From Cryobacterium gelidum (GTDB lineage Bacteria > Actinomycetota > Actinomycetes > Actinomycetales > Microbacteriaceae): DNA of 64,000 nt. Where the stretch lies: the NCBI RefSeq assembly GCF_004403985.1, contig NZ_SOHL01000003.1, forward strand, positions 428,454 to 492,453, read 5' to 3'. The first letter of the stretch is position 1, and every line of letters starts with the position of its first letter. Under the pieces are notes generated by a model. It made no database searches and was not told the DNA's origin. It was given only the letters and a program-made list of their open reading frames with translations. This document shows positions 16,730 to 25,213 of the stretch, in pieces. The position numbers and the translations under genes were made by a program.

Positions 16730-18237
16730 TCCATGCCCTCCGCGACCTTGCGACCACCGGCGAGCTCGACGAACCGATCCTCCAAGGTCTTCTGCCCACG
16801 GACCTCGTCGACGGTTCCCGCTGCCAAAACACGCCCCTGCACAATGATGGCGACGTGATCGCAGACACGCTGGATCAGGTCCATACCGTGGCTGGACAGC
16901 ACGACGGTTCCACCGGCAGCCACATATTTCTGCAAAATCTCGGTGACGTTGACCGCGGACACAGGGTCGACCGACTCGAAGGGCTCATCGAGCACGAGTA
17001 CGCGTGGGGAATGAATCATCGCGCAGGCCAGGGCGATCTTCTTGGTCATGCCGGCGGAGTAGTCCGCGACGAGGCGATTGAGGGCATCCTCGAGGCCGAA
17101 AGCTGCGGCGAGGTCAGCCGACCGGCTTCGCACGGTGTCATTGTCGAGTCCGCGCAGGGTACCCGCGTAGTAGAGGAGTTGTGCGCCGGTCAGACGATCG
17201 AATAGCCGAAGCCGGTCGGGCAGAACACCGATGACACGTTTGGCCTCGCTGGGTCGAGCCCAGACGTCGATGCCGTGCACCATGACCGTGCCGGCGGTCG
17301 GGCGCAGCAGTCCGGTGATCATCGAAAGGGAAGTCGTTTTTCCGGCACCGTTGGGTCCGACGATGCCGTAGAACGACCCGGCTCGCACAGTCAGGTCGAG
17401 GTTGGAGACCGCGGCGTTATGGCCGAACCGTTTGATCAGTCCGCGCGCCTCAATGACAATCGGGCCTTGAACAATCGGTGCCACCTTGGGTGCCGGCTGC
17501 GTCGAGGCCGTGGCCGCTGGTGAGGTCGCGGTCTTCGCGGCGGGCTGCGACGCGGTCTTCGCGGCGGGCTGCGACGCGGTCTTCGACGTGGCCTTCGGTG
17601 TCGCGTCAAGAGCCGGCGTGGCTGCCGGTTCAGGCGGCGGTGAGATCGGCGTTGTAAGCGGCTTTTCTGTCGCGGTCGTGGTGACCAGCGCATCGCGGGT
17701 CACGTAGGGCCGCGTAGTGTCGTCGGCTGCGTTCTCAGCGAGAATCTGCGCTGTCGCCGGCGCGGCAACGGTCGGTTTCTTCGTTGTCGTCGGCTTCCGC
17801 ACTGTTGGCTTGCGAACGGCCGCCTTGCGAACGGCCGGCTTGCGAACGGCCGGCTTGCGAACGGCCGGCTTGCGAACGGCCGCCTTGCGAACGGCCGCCT
17901 TACCAACGGCCGGTTTGGTCACGACCGGTTTCATGTCCGCTTCTGCAGTCGGCTGCGATTCGGCCGGTTTGAAAACTTCTGGGCCGGATGCGGTCGCCTC
18001 GGTCGCGGCCGCAGGTTTGGCTACGGTCGGCTCGGTCGCAGTCGCCGGGCGTACAGCGGGTTTGCGTGCAGCGGGTGTGCGTGCAGCGGGTGTGCGTGCA
18101 GCGGGTTTGCGTACCGCTGGCGTTCGAACGGCGGGCTTGCTGGCCGCCGGCTTGGCGGTGGGCGGTGCCTCCGATTCGACGGCACGGTCCGCGGCAGACT
18201 CGTTATCGGGTTCGAGGTGGGGCGGCACGAAAGTCAC
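16705..18237 (-). CDS. ABC transporter ATPase with long histone-H1-like Ala/Pro/Lys/Arg N-terminal tail
   Basis: A 510-residue protein, GTG start. Residues ~259-510 are a standard ABC ATPase: Walker A GPNGAGKTT (294-302), signature YSAGM (393-397), Walker B VLVLDEP (413-419), H-loop SSH (448-450). The first ~255 residues are low-complexity: pentapeptides of the type KPAVR/TPAAR (36-63), KAAVR/KPAVR (110-148), and an octapeptide TASQPAAK (220-235). The middle resembles histone H1 tails or mycobacterial HupB and is strongly basic, so binding to DNA, RNA or anionic polymer is possible. An ABC ATPase normally starts where this tail ends, but no in-frame ATG or ribosome site is evident there. Three DNA tandem repeats underlie the tail. 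Overlaps the permease gene. Confidence 0.85.
   Translation of the reverse strand: MTFVPPHLEPDNESAADRAVESEAPPTAKPAASKPAVRTPAVRKPAARTPAARTPAARKPAVRPATATEPTVAKPAAATEATASGPEVFKPAESQPTAEADMKPVVTKPAVGKAAVRKAAVRKPAVRKPAVRKPAVRKAAVRKPTVRKPTTTKKPTVAAPATAQILAENAADDTTRPYVTRDALVTTTATEKPLTTPISPPPEPAATPALDATPKATSKTASQPAAKTASQPAAKTATSPAATASTQPAPKVAPIVQGPIVIEARGLIKRFGHNAAVSNLDLTVRAGSFYGIVGPNGAGKTTSLSMITGLLRPTAGTVMVHGIDVWARPSEAKRVIGVLPDRLRLFDRLTGAQLLYYAGTLRGLDNDTVRSRSADLAAAFGLEDALNRLVADYSAGMTKKIALACAMIHSPRVLVLDEPFESVDPVSAVNVTEILQKYVAAGGTVVLSSHGMDLIQRVCDHVAIIVQGRVLAAGTVDEVRGQKTLEDRFVELAGGRKVAEGMEWLHNFSD
17528..17585. repeat. 24-bp tandem repeat inside the ABC ATPase tail
   Basis: Two perfect 24-bp copies (17528-17551 and 17552-17575, unit starting GCGGTCTTCGCGGCGGGC) and the first 10 bp of a third. 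In protein it gives the repeated TASQPAAK segment. Perfect identity indicates recent duplication. Confidence 0.9.
17807..17911. repeat. 15-bp tandem repeat, seven copies, encoding KPAVR/KAAVR
   Basis: Seven consecutive 15-bp units of GGCTTGCGAACGGCC with single-base changes (GCC for GGC in some, ACC in the last). On the minus strand each unit encodes one pentapeptide of the basic tail. Units are a multiple of three, so copy changes would keep the frame. Confidence 0.92.
18064..18108. repeat. 15-bp tandem repeat encoding TPAAR/KPAAR
   Basis: Three almost perfect copies of GCGTGCAGCGGGTGT (18064-18078, 18079-18093, 18094-18108) with decayed copies on each side. It is a different unit from the 17807-17911 array although both code for Ala/Pro/Arg pentapeptides. 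Confidence 0.9.
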
Positions 18238-18497
18238 TCCGCTAACCTATCAAGGACCGTTGTCCCTGGGGCGCGGACGCCTGCGCAGCAACCGTTACAA
18301 CCTGTGAGTACGCTCAGTACCGGGTCACGAAATGGACACGTGCTGAACCGTTTCCTCCCCCGGAACTGCCCGACAGGTTATGGTGAGAATGACATAATGG
18401 TGTGTCTTTACATGAACATGTGGGTGAATCCTAAGCAAACTCTTCTTGACTGAGTGGGTTTTCAGGCGTAGCCCCAACCATTTTTGAGGAGATAATC

Positions 18498-19190
18498 GTG
18501 ACGACGCAAGTAGTCATTCTGGCGGCCGGTATGGGCAGCCGTCTCGGGCGCTCGCTGCCGAAGCCGCTCACCGAACTGAGCGATGGCCGCACGATCATGC
18601 AGCAGCAGTTCGATAACATTGCGCACGCCTTCGGCAAAGCTGCCAAGGTCACGATCGTCGTCGGGTACAAGCTCGAGCACATCATCGAAGCGTTCCCGCA
18701 GGCATCTTTTGTCTATAACGAGGAGTACGACCAGACCAACACGTCGAAGAGCCTGCTGCGTGCCCTGCAGGCCTCGAAGTCGGGCGGCGTGCTCTGGATG
18801 AACGGAGACGTGGTCTTCGATCCGGCGATTCTCGACCGCGCTGCCGCCATGATGGCGCGCGACCAGTCCTTCGTCACCGTGAACACCGACAAGGTATCCG
18901 ATGAAGAGGTCAAGTACACCACGAGCGCCGAAGGCTACATCAAGGAGCTGTCCAAGACCGTGAAGGGCGGCCTCGGCGAAGCCGTCGGCATCAATTACGT
19001 GTCAGGTGCCGACAAGGCGACCCTCATTCGCCAGCTGACCAAGGTGGCCGACCAGGACTACTTCGAGCGCGGCATTGAGCTGGCCATCGAACAGAACCGC
19101 ATGCTGGTGGAGCCGGTGAACATCTCCGACTTCTACGCCGTCGAGGTGGACTTCGCCGAAGACCTCGAGCGCGCCAACCTGTTCGTCTAA
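18498..19190 (+). CDS. Sugar-phosphate/phosphocholine-type nucleotidyltransferase
   Basis: A 230-residue NTP-transferase. GTG start with GAGGAGATAATC upstream. Motif ILAAGMGSRLGRSLPKPL at residues 7-24 is the nucleotide-binding signature, and MNGDVVFDP carries the metal-binding Asp. YNEEYDQTNTSKSLLRAL and the overall length resemble LicC-like CTP:phosphocholine or polyol-phosphate cytidylyltransferases more than hexose-1-phosphate enzymes. The adjacent ABC exporter, glycerophosphotransferase-like enzyme and CDP-alcohol transferase favour a CDP-activated precursor for a wall glycopolymer; the actual nucleotide and substrate are unproven. Confidence 0.75.
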   Translation: MTTQVVILAAGMGSRLGRSLPKPLTELSDGRTIMQQQFDNIAHAFGKAAKVTIVVGYKLEHIIEAFPQASFVYNEEYDQTNTSKSLLRALQASKSGGVLWMNGDVVFDPAILDRAAAMMARDQSFVTVNTDKVSDEEVKYTTSAEGYIKELSKTVKGGLGEAVGINYVSGADKATLIRQLTKVADQDYFERGIELAIEQNRMLVEPVNISDFYAVEVDFAEDLERANLFV

Positions 19191-19211
19191 CCGACGCGAA
19201 ACCGCACCGCC

Positions 19212-19243
19212 CGAAACCCCCTCGCCACGGCGTGGGGGTTTCG
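19212..19243 (+). terminator. Hairpin terminator after the nucleotidyltransferase gene
   Basis: Perfect 10-bp arms CGAAACCCCC (19212-19221) and GGGGGTTTCG (19234-19243) around a 12-nt loop, starting 21 bp after the stop codon. The T-run is short (TTT inside the arm), so termination strength is uncertain. Confidence 0.6.
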
Positions 19244-19313
19244 TCGTCCGTGCGTCTGCAACGCGGCGGCGACTGGCACGGAACGCTCCCCGCGCTCCCA
19301 TACGATAGACCGC

Positions 19314-20114
19314 GTGAGTAGTTACGCCCAAGTGCGCCCCGAACAGCGCACGCCGATCGCCCGCTATCGGCATTCCCTGTGGCTGCTGACGCAGCGCGAT
19401 CTGCGGGTGCGCTACTCCACCTCGGTGCTCGGCTACTTCTGGTCCATTCTCGATCCGCTCGTGATGGCAGGCATATACTGGTTTGTCTTCACCCAGGTAT
19501 TCGACCGCAGCGTCGGCAACGGCCCGTATATTGTGTTTCTCCTGGCTGCCCTGCTGCCTTGGATGTGGTTCAACGGTGCCGTCTCCGACTGCACCCGGGC
19601 GTTTCTGCGCGAGGCGAAGCTGATCCGCTCCACCCGCATCCCCCGCACCATTTGGGTGAACCGACTTGTGCTGTCCAAGGGCATCGAGTTCGTCGCATCG
19701 ATCCCGGTGCTCGTCTTGTTCGTTATTGTGTACGGGGCCGAACTGGGTGTCGAGGCGTTCTTCTTTCCCCTCGCCATTACGATTCAGGCGATGTTGACTA
19801 CTGGCGTCGGACTGCTCGTCGCCCCGCTCGTGGTGTTCTTTCGCGACCTCGAGCGGGCCGTCAAACTCATTCTGCGTTTTCTGTTCTACGCCTCCCCCAT
19901 AATCTACGGCACCACCGATCTGCCGCCTGAACTGCATTTCTGGGCTGCTTTCAACCCGCTCAATGGCATTTTCAGTCTGTATCGGGCTGCTTTTTTTCCC
20001 GAGCAACTTGACTGGTTCGCGGTCACGCTCAGCGCGGTCATCTCCCTCGCGTTCCTTGGGCTCGGACTGCTGGTCTTTCGCCGCAGTGAACGTGCCGTTC
20101 TGAAGGAGATCTAG
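19314..20114 (+). CDS. ABC-2 permease for polysaccharide/teichoic acid export (TagG/Wzm-like)
   Basis: A 266-residue membrane protein, GTG start, with six membrane segments. RDLRVRYSTSVLGYFWSILDPLVMAGIYW at the N-terminus and the C-terminal FNPLNGIFSLYRAAFFP are the usual Wzm/TagG signatures. It would form the membrane channel exporting an undecaprenyl-linked polymer. Its stop codon overlaps the start of the ATPase gene by one base (TAGTG), so the two subunits are coupled. Confidence 0.88.
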   Translation: MSSYAQVRPEQRTPIARYRHSLWLLTQRDLRVRYSTSVLGYFWSILDPLVMAGIYWFVFTQVFDRSVGNGPYIVFLLAALLPWMWFNGAVSDCTRAFLREAKLIRSTRIPRTIWVNRLVLSKGIEFVASIPVLVLFVIVYGAELGVEAFFFPLAITIQAMLTTGVGLLVAPLVVFFRDLERAVKLILRFLFYASPIIYGTTDLPPELHFWAAFNPLNGIFSLYRAAFFPEQLDWFAVTLSAVISLAFLGLGLLVFRRSERAVLKEI

Positions 20115-20893
20115 TGGCCACGATGGCAGTGACACCCTCGGCAGCACCCGTGATCTCGCTGCACGATGTCGGCATCCGCTTTCGCAGGAATCGGCGCGGG
20201 CGTCGCAATTTCAAGGACCTGTTCGGTGCGCGCAAGCGGCGGAGCCGGCCGGGAGAGTTCTGGGCCCTGCAGCACGTGACCTTCACGGTGCAACCGGGTG
20301 AAGCCATTGGCGTCGTCGGTCGAAACGGGCAGGGCAAGTCCACGCTGCTCAAGCTCGTCACCGGCGTCGTGCTGCCCGACACGGGTTCGGTACACGTCAC
20401 CGAGGGTGTTGCTCCACTGATTGAGATCACCGGCGGGTTCGTCGACGATCTCAGTGTGCGCGACAACGTCTATCTGACGGCGGGCCTGCACGGCATGACG
20501 CGCAAGCAGATCACCGATCGGTTCGACGAAATCATCGAATTCGCCGAGATCGCCGACTTCATTGACACTCCGTACAAGCATTTGTCGAGCGGGATGAAGG
20601 TACGGATCGCCTTCGCCGTGATCTCGCGGCTGGAGGAACCGATTCTGCTCGTCGATGAAGTTCTGGCCGTAGGTGACAAGGCATTTCGAGAGAAGTGTTA
20701 CCGCCGCATCGAAGAACTTCTGGCGGGAGGTCGTACCCTGTTCATCGTCTCGCACAACGAACGAGACCTACGGCGTTTCTGCACCAGGGGTCTCTACCTC
20801 GACAAGGGTGACCTGGTGCTCGACGGGCCGATCACCGAGGTGCTCGCCCGGTACAACACCGACTACGGCGTCAAACCCTCGACTGGAGCTTAG
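20114..20893 (+). CDS. ABC ATPase for polysaccharide/teichoic acid export (TagH/Wzt-like)
   Basis: A 259-residue ATPase, GTG start. Walker A GRNGQGKSTLL, then APLIEITGGFVDDLSVRDNVYL (typical of Wzt/TagH), signature LSSGMKVRIAFA and Walker B ILLVDEVLAVGD. The basic RFRRNRRGRR stretch near the N-terminus is common in the group. The C-terminal carbohydrate-binding domain found in some Wzt proteins is absent, as in TagH-like short forms. It pairs with the permease just upstream. Confidence 0.88.
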   Translation: MATMAVTPSAAPVISLHDVGIRFRRNRRGRRNFKDLFGARKRRSRPGEFWALQHVTFTVQPGEAIGVVGRNGQGKSTLLKLVTGVVLPDTGSVHVTEGVAPLIEITGGFVDDLSVRDNVYLTAGLHGMTRKQITDRFDEIIEFAEIADFIDTPYKHLSSGMKVRIAFAVISRLEEPILLVDEVLAVGDKAFREKCYRRIEELLAGGRTLFIVSHNERDLRRFCTRGLYLDKGDLVLDGPITEVLARYNTDYGVKPSTGA

Positions 20894-21204
20894 CCGAGTC
20901 GTCGATTGGCTATCGATTCCTGCGATCGACGAAAATCTATCGCGATGTAGGCGTCGCGAGTAGGCGGAAGCTGCTCGACGGCGAGACCGGCCAGGAGTTC
21001 GCTCAATTCGATCTGCAGCACGGCCGCCAACCGAATGAGCGTATACATCGTCGGGTTGCCGTGACCGCGGTCGATGCGGGCGTAATTCGACACATTGAGT
21101 CCGGCGAGGAGCGCGACGGACTCCTGCTTGAAACCGAGCGCCAGGCGACGCTCCCGGAGACGGAGGCCGAGCAGTCGGGACGCTTCTGATTTAGACTCAA
21201 GCAT
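20890..21204 (-). CDS. XRE-family helix-turn-helix regulator
   Basis: A 104-residue protein with an XRE/Cro helix-turn-helix: LRLRERRLALGFKQESVALLAGLNVSNYARIDRGHGNPTMYTLIRLAAVLQIELSEL across residues ~14-70. A GAGGA site lies close to the start. No second domain. It converges on the exporter ATPase gene and overlaps its end by 4 bp, and lies next to the divergent hypothetical membrane-associated gene. Target unknown. Confidence 0.82.
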   Translation of the reverse strand: MLESKSEASRLLGLRLRERRLALGFKQESVALLAGLNVSNYARIDRGHGNPTMYTLIRLAAVLQIELSELLAGLAVEQLPPTRDAYIAIDFRRSQESIANRRLG

Positions 21205-21355
21205 TCCTCAGTTGTAGCGGCCCGGAACGGTCTTGACTAGCGGGTGGACATTTGGTGGAAGATGGTATTTGGATCAGGCTGGCCCAGCGCGCGCCCCGGC
21301 TTCTACCCCGGTTCACCCCGTACACTCAAGCAAACGGATGCAGGGAAGGCGAGCA

Positions 21356-22198
21356 ATGGCACGGAAGAGCGCACCGATGTTATCCTCCACCGGCGGCACT
21401 CCGCAGGGTGGCGCACTTCCGACCGGGTTCGTCACGGGCTTCGATCGGGTGCTTTCCATTCACCGCCCCGTTGTGCTTGCGCATATCCGCAGCCTCCGAC
21501 GTCGCCATCCCGACGCCTCCCCCGAACAGATCGTGCGCATCCTGGAGAAGCGTTACCTCGCCGCGGTCACGGCCGGCGGTGCCGCCGTGGGCGCCACCGC
21601 GGTCATTCCCGGCGTCAGTACCGCAATCACACTCGCGTTGTCGGGGGTAGAGACCGCTGGTTTTCTCGAAACGACGGCCCTGTTCACACAATCGGTCAGC
21701 GAGGTGCATGGGATCGCCGTGGAAGACCCCGACCGCGCCCGCGCCCTCGTCATGACCATGATGCTGGGCCGTGACGGCAGCGACCTGGTGCGGCAGCTCG
21801 CCAGTCAGGTGACCGGGTCGGGCACAGCACGCACCACCTATTGGGGTGAGCTCATCACCAACAGTCTTCCCCGGGCAATTCTCGGCCCGCTCACCGACCG
21901 CCTCAAGAGTGCATTTCTACGCCAGTTCGCCGCCCGCGGCGGCGCCAGCCTGCTCGGTAAAGCCCTCCCGTTCGGCATCGGAGCGGTGATCGGCGGCGCA
22001 GGAAACCATATCCTGGGCAAGAAGGTCATGCATGCCGCGCGCCTCGCGTTTGGTCCGGCGCCAAGCGGTTTTCAACCAGACCTGGACCCGCGCGTACGGG
22101 AGATCACCGTACTGGAAAAGACCGTGCGCGACCCGGGACGACGCAGGTTTCTCCAGGCCACACCCCGGCCAGCGCCCGATCAGGACCCGCCGCTATAG
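21356..22198 (+). CDS. Conserved hypothetical protein with Gly/Ala-rich hydrophobic segments
   Basis: A 280-residue protein from the ATG at 21356, preceded by GGGAAGG; earlier in-frame sequence is unlikely to be translated. Two Gly/Ala-rich hydrophobic segments stand out: AVTAGGAAVGATAVIPGVSTAITLAL (residues ~78-103) and GASLLGKALPFGIGAVIGGAGNHILGKKV near residue 205. The first resembles the glycine-rich helices of EcsC/DUF697-like proteins, but I do not assign it firmly. It converges with the glycerophosphotransferase-like gene, overlapping by 6 bp. Peripheral or integral membrane association is inferred; function unknown. Confidence 0.7.
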   Translation: MARKSAPMLSSTGGTPQGGALPTGFVTGFDRVLSIHRPVVLAHIRSLRRRHPDASPEQIVRILEKRYLAAVTAGGAAVGATAVIPGVSTAITLALSGVETAGFLETTALFTQSVSEVHGIAVEDPDRARALVMTMMLGRDGSDLVRQLASQVTGSGTARTTYWGELITNSLPRAILGPLTDRLKSAFLRQFAARGGASLLGKALPFGIGAVIGGAGNHILGKKVMHAARLAFGPAPSGFQPDLDPRVREITVLEKTVRDPGRRRFLQATPRPAPDQDPPL

Positions 22199-23470
22199 CT
22201 CGTCGCGTGCAATCATTGCGGGATCTCGAACATGTGCGATACCCACGTCAGGCACGGCCGCAAACCGATCCCACTCATCCATCAGGTGCTGCACGGCCAC
22301 ATGCAGCCGTTGGGTCGCTACACCGGGGGTCGTGTCTCCGAAGTAACGCTGCACCCAGCCCTGCAGGCGTTCCACCGCCGCGTCATCGTGAGTGAGCCGT
22401 TCAACGGCAGCCACAACGCCGTCGGCGCGCTCAGCCGGGAGCCATTCGCAATCGGAGAGGTAGCCGCTCGTGTCGATGATGGCCGCCGGGTTCACCGGCC
22501 GGGTGACAATGAGCGGCTTACCGGTGGCGAGTCGGTCGTAGACCATGGCGGAGATGTCGACGATGGCCACATCTGCTGCGGCTAATTGCCAGCCGAGATC
22601 GGGACCGGAGTCGTAGACGTGCTGCGCGCGCGGGTCGCGGGCGTTGGCCGCGGCGAGGGCGGCGATTATGTTCTTGTTGGCGGCCCCGTAGAGATGGTCG
22701 ACGACGCCGCTGCGCGGGTGCGGTCGGTAGATGACCCGGTGGGTGCCGCTGGCCAGCAGGGCGGTGACGAGCGCGACCCCGTGGGTTGCGACTGAGCCGT
22801 AGGCCGCGGCGGCCCGGTCGCCCTCCCAGGTGGGAGCATAGAGCACGACCTGGCGTTCATCGGGCGTGTAGGGGAGCTCACCGCTGAAGTAGTCGGCCTG
22901 CGGGCGCCCGATCTTGATGGCTCGCTTGTCGAAGTCGTAGTCCCACAGCACCCGGTCGAGTCGGGCCAGCGCGGCATCACCGGCCACGAAGGAATAGTCG
23001 TAGGCCTTGAACTGATTGGTGATCATGTACATTTTGTCGCTCTCACCGTGGTTGATGAAAACGTGCCAGCACCGCCCATAGCGCATCATCTGAAAGTTGC
23101 GCGGGTTCTGGTTGACGTAGAACACGATACGGATGTCCTGCTCGGCGATAATCTGCTCCAGCTGCGGCACCGTGCGGGCGTAGGCCACCGGCACAGGCGA
23201 CTCGTTCATGAGCCTCAGGGTGCCACCACCGGTCCGGCTGAGAACGAGTACCGGCCAGGTTTTGGCGAGGGTGGCGAGGGGTTGGTACCACTGCCGCATT
23301 TGGTACATGTTGACCGGGCCGTCGGCAAAGTAGACGGCGATCTTAAAGTGATTGTCCTCGCGCAGCTCCCGCGCTTGCAGCCGCCCACGCAGCTGGTGCT
23401 GGACCTTGCGGGAGGCCATGACATCCTTGACCAGTTTGACTGCACGCCTGACGTCTTTCCGAATTACCAC
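22193..23470 (-). CDS. CDP-glycerol glycerophosphotransferase family protein (TagB/TagF-like)
   Basis: A 425-residue protein, GTG start. Signatures of the family: FINHGESDKMY (catalytic His region), VLYAPTWEGDR, VIYRPHPRSG and DISAMVYDRLATGKPLIVT near residues 315-335. These enzymes transfer polyol phosphate units from CDP-polyols to a lipid-linked acceptor in teichoic acid synthesis. The N-terminus (VIRKDVRRAVKLVKDVM) is basic and amphipathic, suitable for membrane attachment. The minus-strand gene set 22193-26257 faces the exporter genes. The polyol is unknown; no CDP-glycerol synthase is in the window. Confidence 0.85.
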   Translation of the reverse strand: MVIRKDVRRAVKLVKDVMASRKVQHQLRGRLQARELREDNHFKIAVYFADGPVNMYQMRQWYQPLATLAKTWPVLVLSRTGGGTLRLMNESPVPVAYARTVPQLEQIIAEQDIRIVFYVNQNPRNFQMMRYGRCWHVFINHGESDKMYMITNQFKAYDYSFVAGDAALARLDRVLWDYDFDKRAIKIGRPQADYFSGELPYTPDERQVVLYAPTWEGDRAAAAYGSVATHGVALVTALLASGTHRVIYRPHPRSGVVDHLYGAANKNIIAALAAANARDPRAQHVYDSGPDLGWQLAAADVAIVDISAMVYDRLATGKPLIVTRPVNPAAIIDTSGYLSDCEWLPAERADGVVAAVERLTHDDAAVERLQGWVQRYFGDTTPGVATQRLHVAVQHLMDEWDRFAAVPDVGIAHVRDPAMIARDEL

Positions 23471-23489
23471 CCAATAAGACTACCTTTCG

Positions 23490-24398
23490 TCAGATGATCG
23501 GGGGGCGCCCTGCGCGGGTCATCCGCCAGACCGTGCGTGCTCGAAGCGGATGCCGCGGCCCCGGGTCACTGCGCCACCCTTCGCGCCAGCCGTCGAACCA
23601 GGCGCGCAGTGCCGGCCGGTTGCTCGGGGCCCAGCGCAGCATCTGAATCGCCGTCCAGGAGCCCACGTACAGCGGCACCAGCAGGGCGGGCAAGTTGCGG
23701 CGGGCCAGCCAGACCCGATTGCGGGCATTCAACCGGTAATAGTCGGCATGCCGGGTAGGGGAGATGACCGGATGGTTGGCCACAAGGTCGCCGGCATACC
23801 AGACGACCCGGTCCTGGTCCCAGACCCGCCACGCCAGTTCGATGCCTTCGTGCGCGTAGAAAAACGGTTCGGCCCAGCCTCCGGTCGCGTCGAAGACGCT
23901 GCGCGGCAGCAAAACGGCGCCCTCCCAGACAGAGAACACCGGTCCGGGCGTCGTGGCCTCACCCTTGCGGATGCGGGGAATCCACCGCCGGGGCGATTGC
24001 TTACCGGTCGGGTCTTCGACCCGCGGCTGGAGCATTCCGATGGTCGGGTCGGCGCGCAACTTGCTGATCGCGTCGATCAAAAAGTTCGGATCGGGAATGC
24101 TCGCGTCGTCGTCGAGAAAGAACAGGTACTCGCCGGTGACGAGCGGCACCCCGCGGTTGCGGCCAGCCGGAATGCCCAGGTTGGTCGGCAATCCCAGTGA
24201 CTGCACGCCGGTAGGCAGGCCTGTCGGCTGCCAGCCATTGCCGACACAGACCACATCAAGAGTCACCCCCTGCTGGGCCAGCACCGACCGAATGCCCCGC
24301 TCGAGGTCATCTGCCCTGGTGCCCTGGGTGAGCACCACGACACCGACCGTCACGGTACCGGCCGTCACAGTGCCGGCCGCTTCGTTAAGACCGGACAC
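23490..24398 (-). CDS. Family 2 glycosyltransferase
   Basis: A GT-A fold transferase of ~302 residues. Nucleotide-sugar motifs: VGVVVLTQGTRADDLERGI at the start and FFLDDDASIPDP as the metal-binding DxD, then EGAVLLPRSVFDATGGWAEPFFYAHEGIELAWRVW (acceptor-site ED-like region). The start is uncertain: GTG at 24398 overlaps the upstream gene by 14 bp; GTGs at 24368 and 24353 are alternatives, the last giving MTVGVVVL. It lies in the wall-polymer group, so it probably adds a sugar to the polymer or its linkage unit. Confidence 0.82.
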   Translation of the reverse strand: MSGLNEAAGTVTAGTVTVGVVVLTQGTRADDLERGIRSVLAQQGVTLDVVCVGNGWQPTGLPTGVQSLGLPTNLGIPAGRNRGVPLVTGEYLFFLDDDASIPDPNFLIDAISKLRADPTIGMLQPRVEDPTGKQSPRRWIPRIRKGEATTPGPVFSVWEGAVLLPRSVFDATGGWAEPFFYAHEGIELAWRVWDQDRVVWYAGDLVANHPVISPTRHADYYRLNARNRVWLARRNLPALLVPLYVGSWTAIQMLRWAPSNRPALRAWFDGWREGWRSDPGPRHPLRARTVWRMTRAGRPPII

Positions 24399-25209
24399 GC
24401 TTGGACGCCATGATCGCCACGAAATGGCCGATGAGCGACAAAAATGCAAGCGGGACCAGGAGGATGAGCACGGCACGGTCCACGACCGGCTGCCCGAAAA
24501 CCAACCCCACAACGGCCGCCGCGAAGATGACCATGGTCAGCTCGACCGAGTGGTAGAGCCGGTGGAACGGCAGGAAGCGGGCGAGGCGACGTACCCGGGC
24601 GATCAGGCTCGAGGTCGGTGTCTTCTCACCGTGGGTGTCGGCGAGTCGGGTGAGGCCGGCGTTGGCGCGGGCGACGTGCACCATATCGTTGAGGGACTTG
24701 TTCAGCACGATGATCAGGGCCAGCAGCAGCGCCAGGCTGGTCCACAGAAAGTCTGCGGGCGATTCGAATGGGTACGCGGCCGCCCGAATTCCGAGGACGA
24801 TGGGGATGAGCGATTCCGTGGAGTAGTGTCCAACCTTGTCGAGGAACACGCCTGCGGGCGAGGAGGTGCCCCGCCAGCGCGCTACCTCACCATCGCAGCA
24901 GTCGATGAGCATCTGCACCTGGCTGAGCGCGAGCGCGAGCAGGGCTCCCCAGATTCCGGGGATCAGCAGGGCGGCGGCGGTCGACCAACCGGCCAGGATC
25001 ATCAGGGCGGTCACACCGTTGGCGGAGATGCGGGTCTTCAGCAGCATCCAAGTGAGGTACGGCGACAGGTCCCGCAGGTACAGGCTCGCCGTCCAGTGCT
25101 CAGCATTGGCGCGCAGGCGCACCTCGGGCGGCTGCGCGACCGCGCGCAGCTGGGCGATCGACTCCGGTCGGGTCGGCCGCTGGTGTGAGATATTCGGCGA
25201 ACTGGTCAT
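24385..25209 (-). CDS. CDP-alcohol phosphotransferase family membrane protein with Asp-to-His change
   Basis: A 274-residue membrane enzyme. The CDP-alcohol motif reads D103xxD106G107xxA110R111 x8 G120 xxx D124 xxx H128; the family consensus ends in Asp, here His. Several hydrophobic segments follow (e.g. FLWTSLALLLALIIVL and VELTMVIFAAAVVGLVF). The family joins a CDP-alcohol and a second alcohol, as in phospholipid or lipid-linked polyol synthesis. In this cluster, between two GT2 genes and near a TagF-like enzyme, a role in priming or modifying the wall polymer is more likely than bulk phospholipid synthesis. The His substitution may be a subfamily trait. Confidence 0.82.
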   Translation of the reverse strand: MTSSPNISHQRPTRPESIAQLRAVAQPPEVRLRANAEHWTASLYLRDLSPYLTWMLLKTRISANGVTALMILAGWSTAAALLIPGIWGALLALALSQVQMLIDCCDGEVARWRGTSSPAGVFLDKVGHYSTESLIPIVLGIRAAAYPFESPADFLWTSLALLLALIIVLNKSLNDMVHVARANAGLTRLADTHGEKTPTSSLIARVRRLARFLPFHRLYHSVELTMVIFAAAVVGLVFGQPVVDRAVLILLVPLAFLSLIGHFVAIMASKRVRS

Positions 25210-25213
25210 CTGC

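Noticed and set aside
17807..17911. CRISPR-like repeat array
   Set aside because: Units are 15 bp, directly adjacent without spacers, and code for a peptide repeat.
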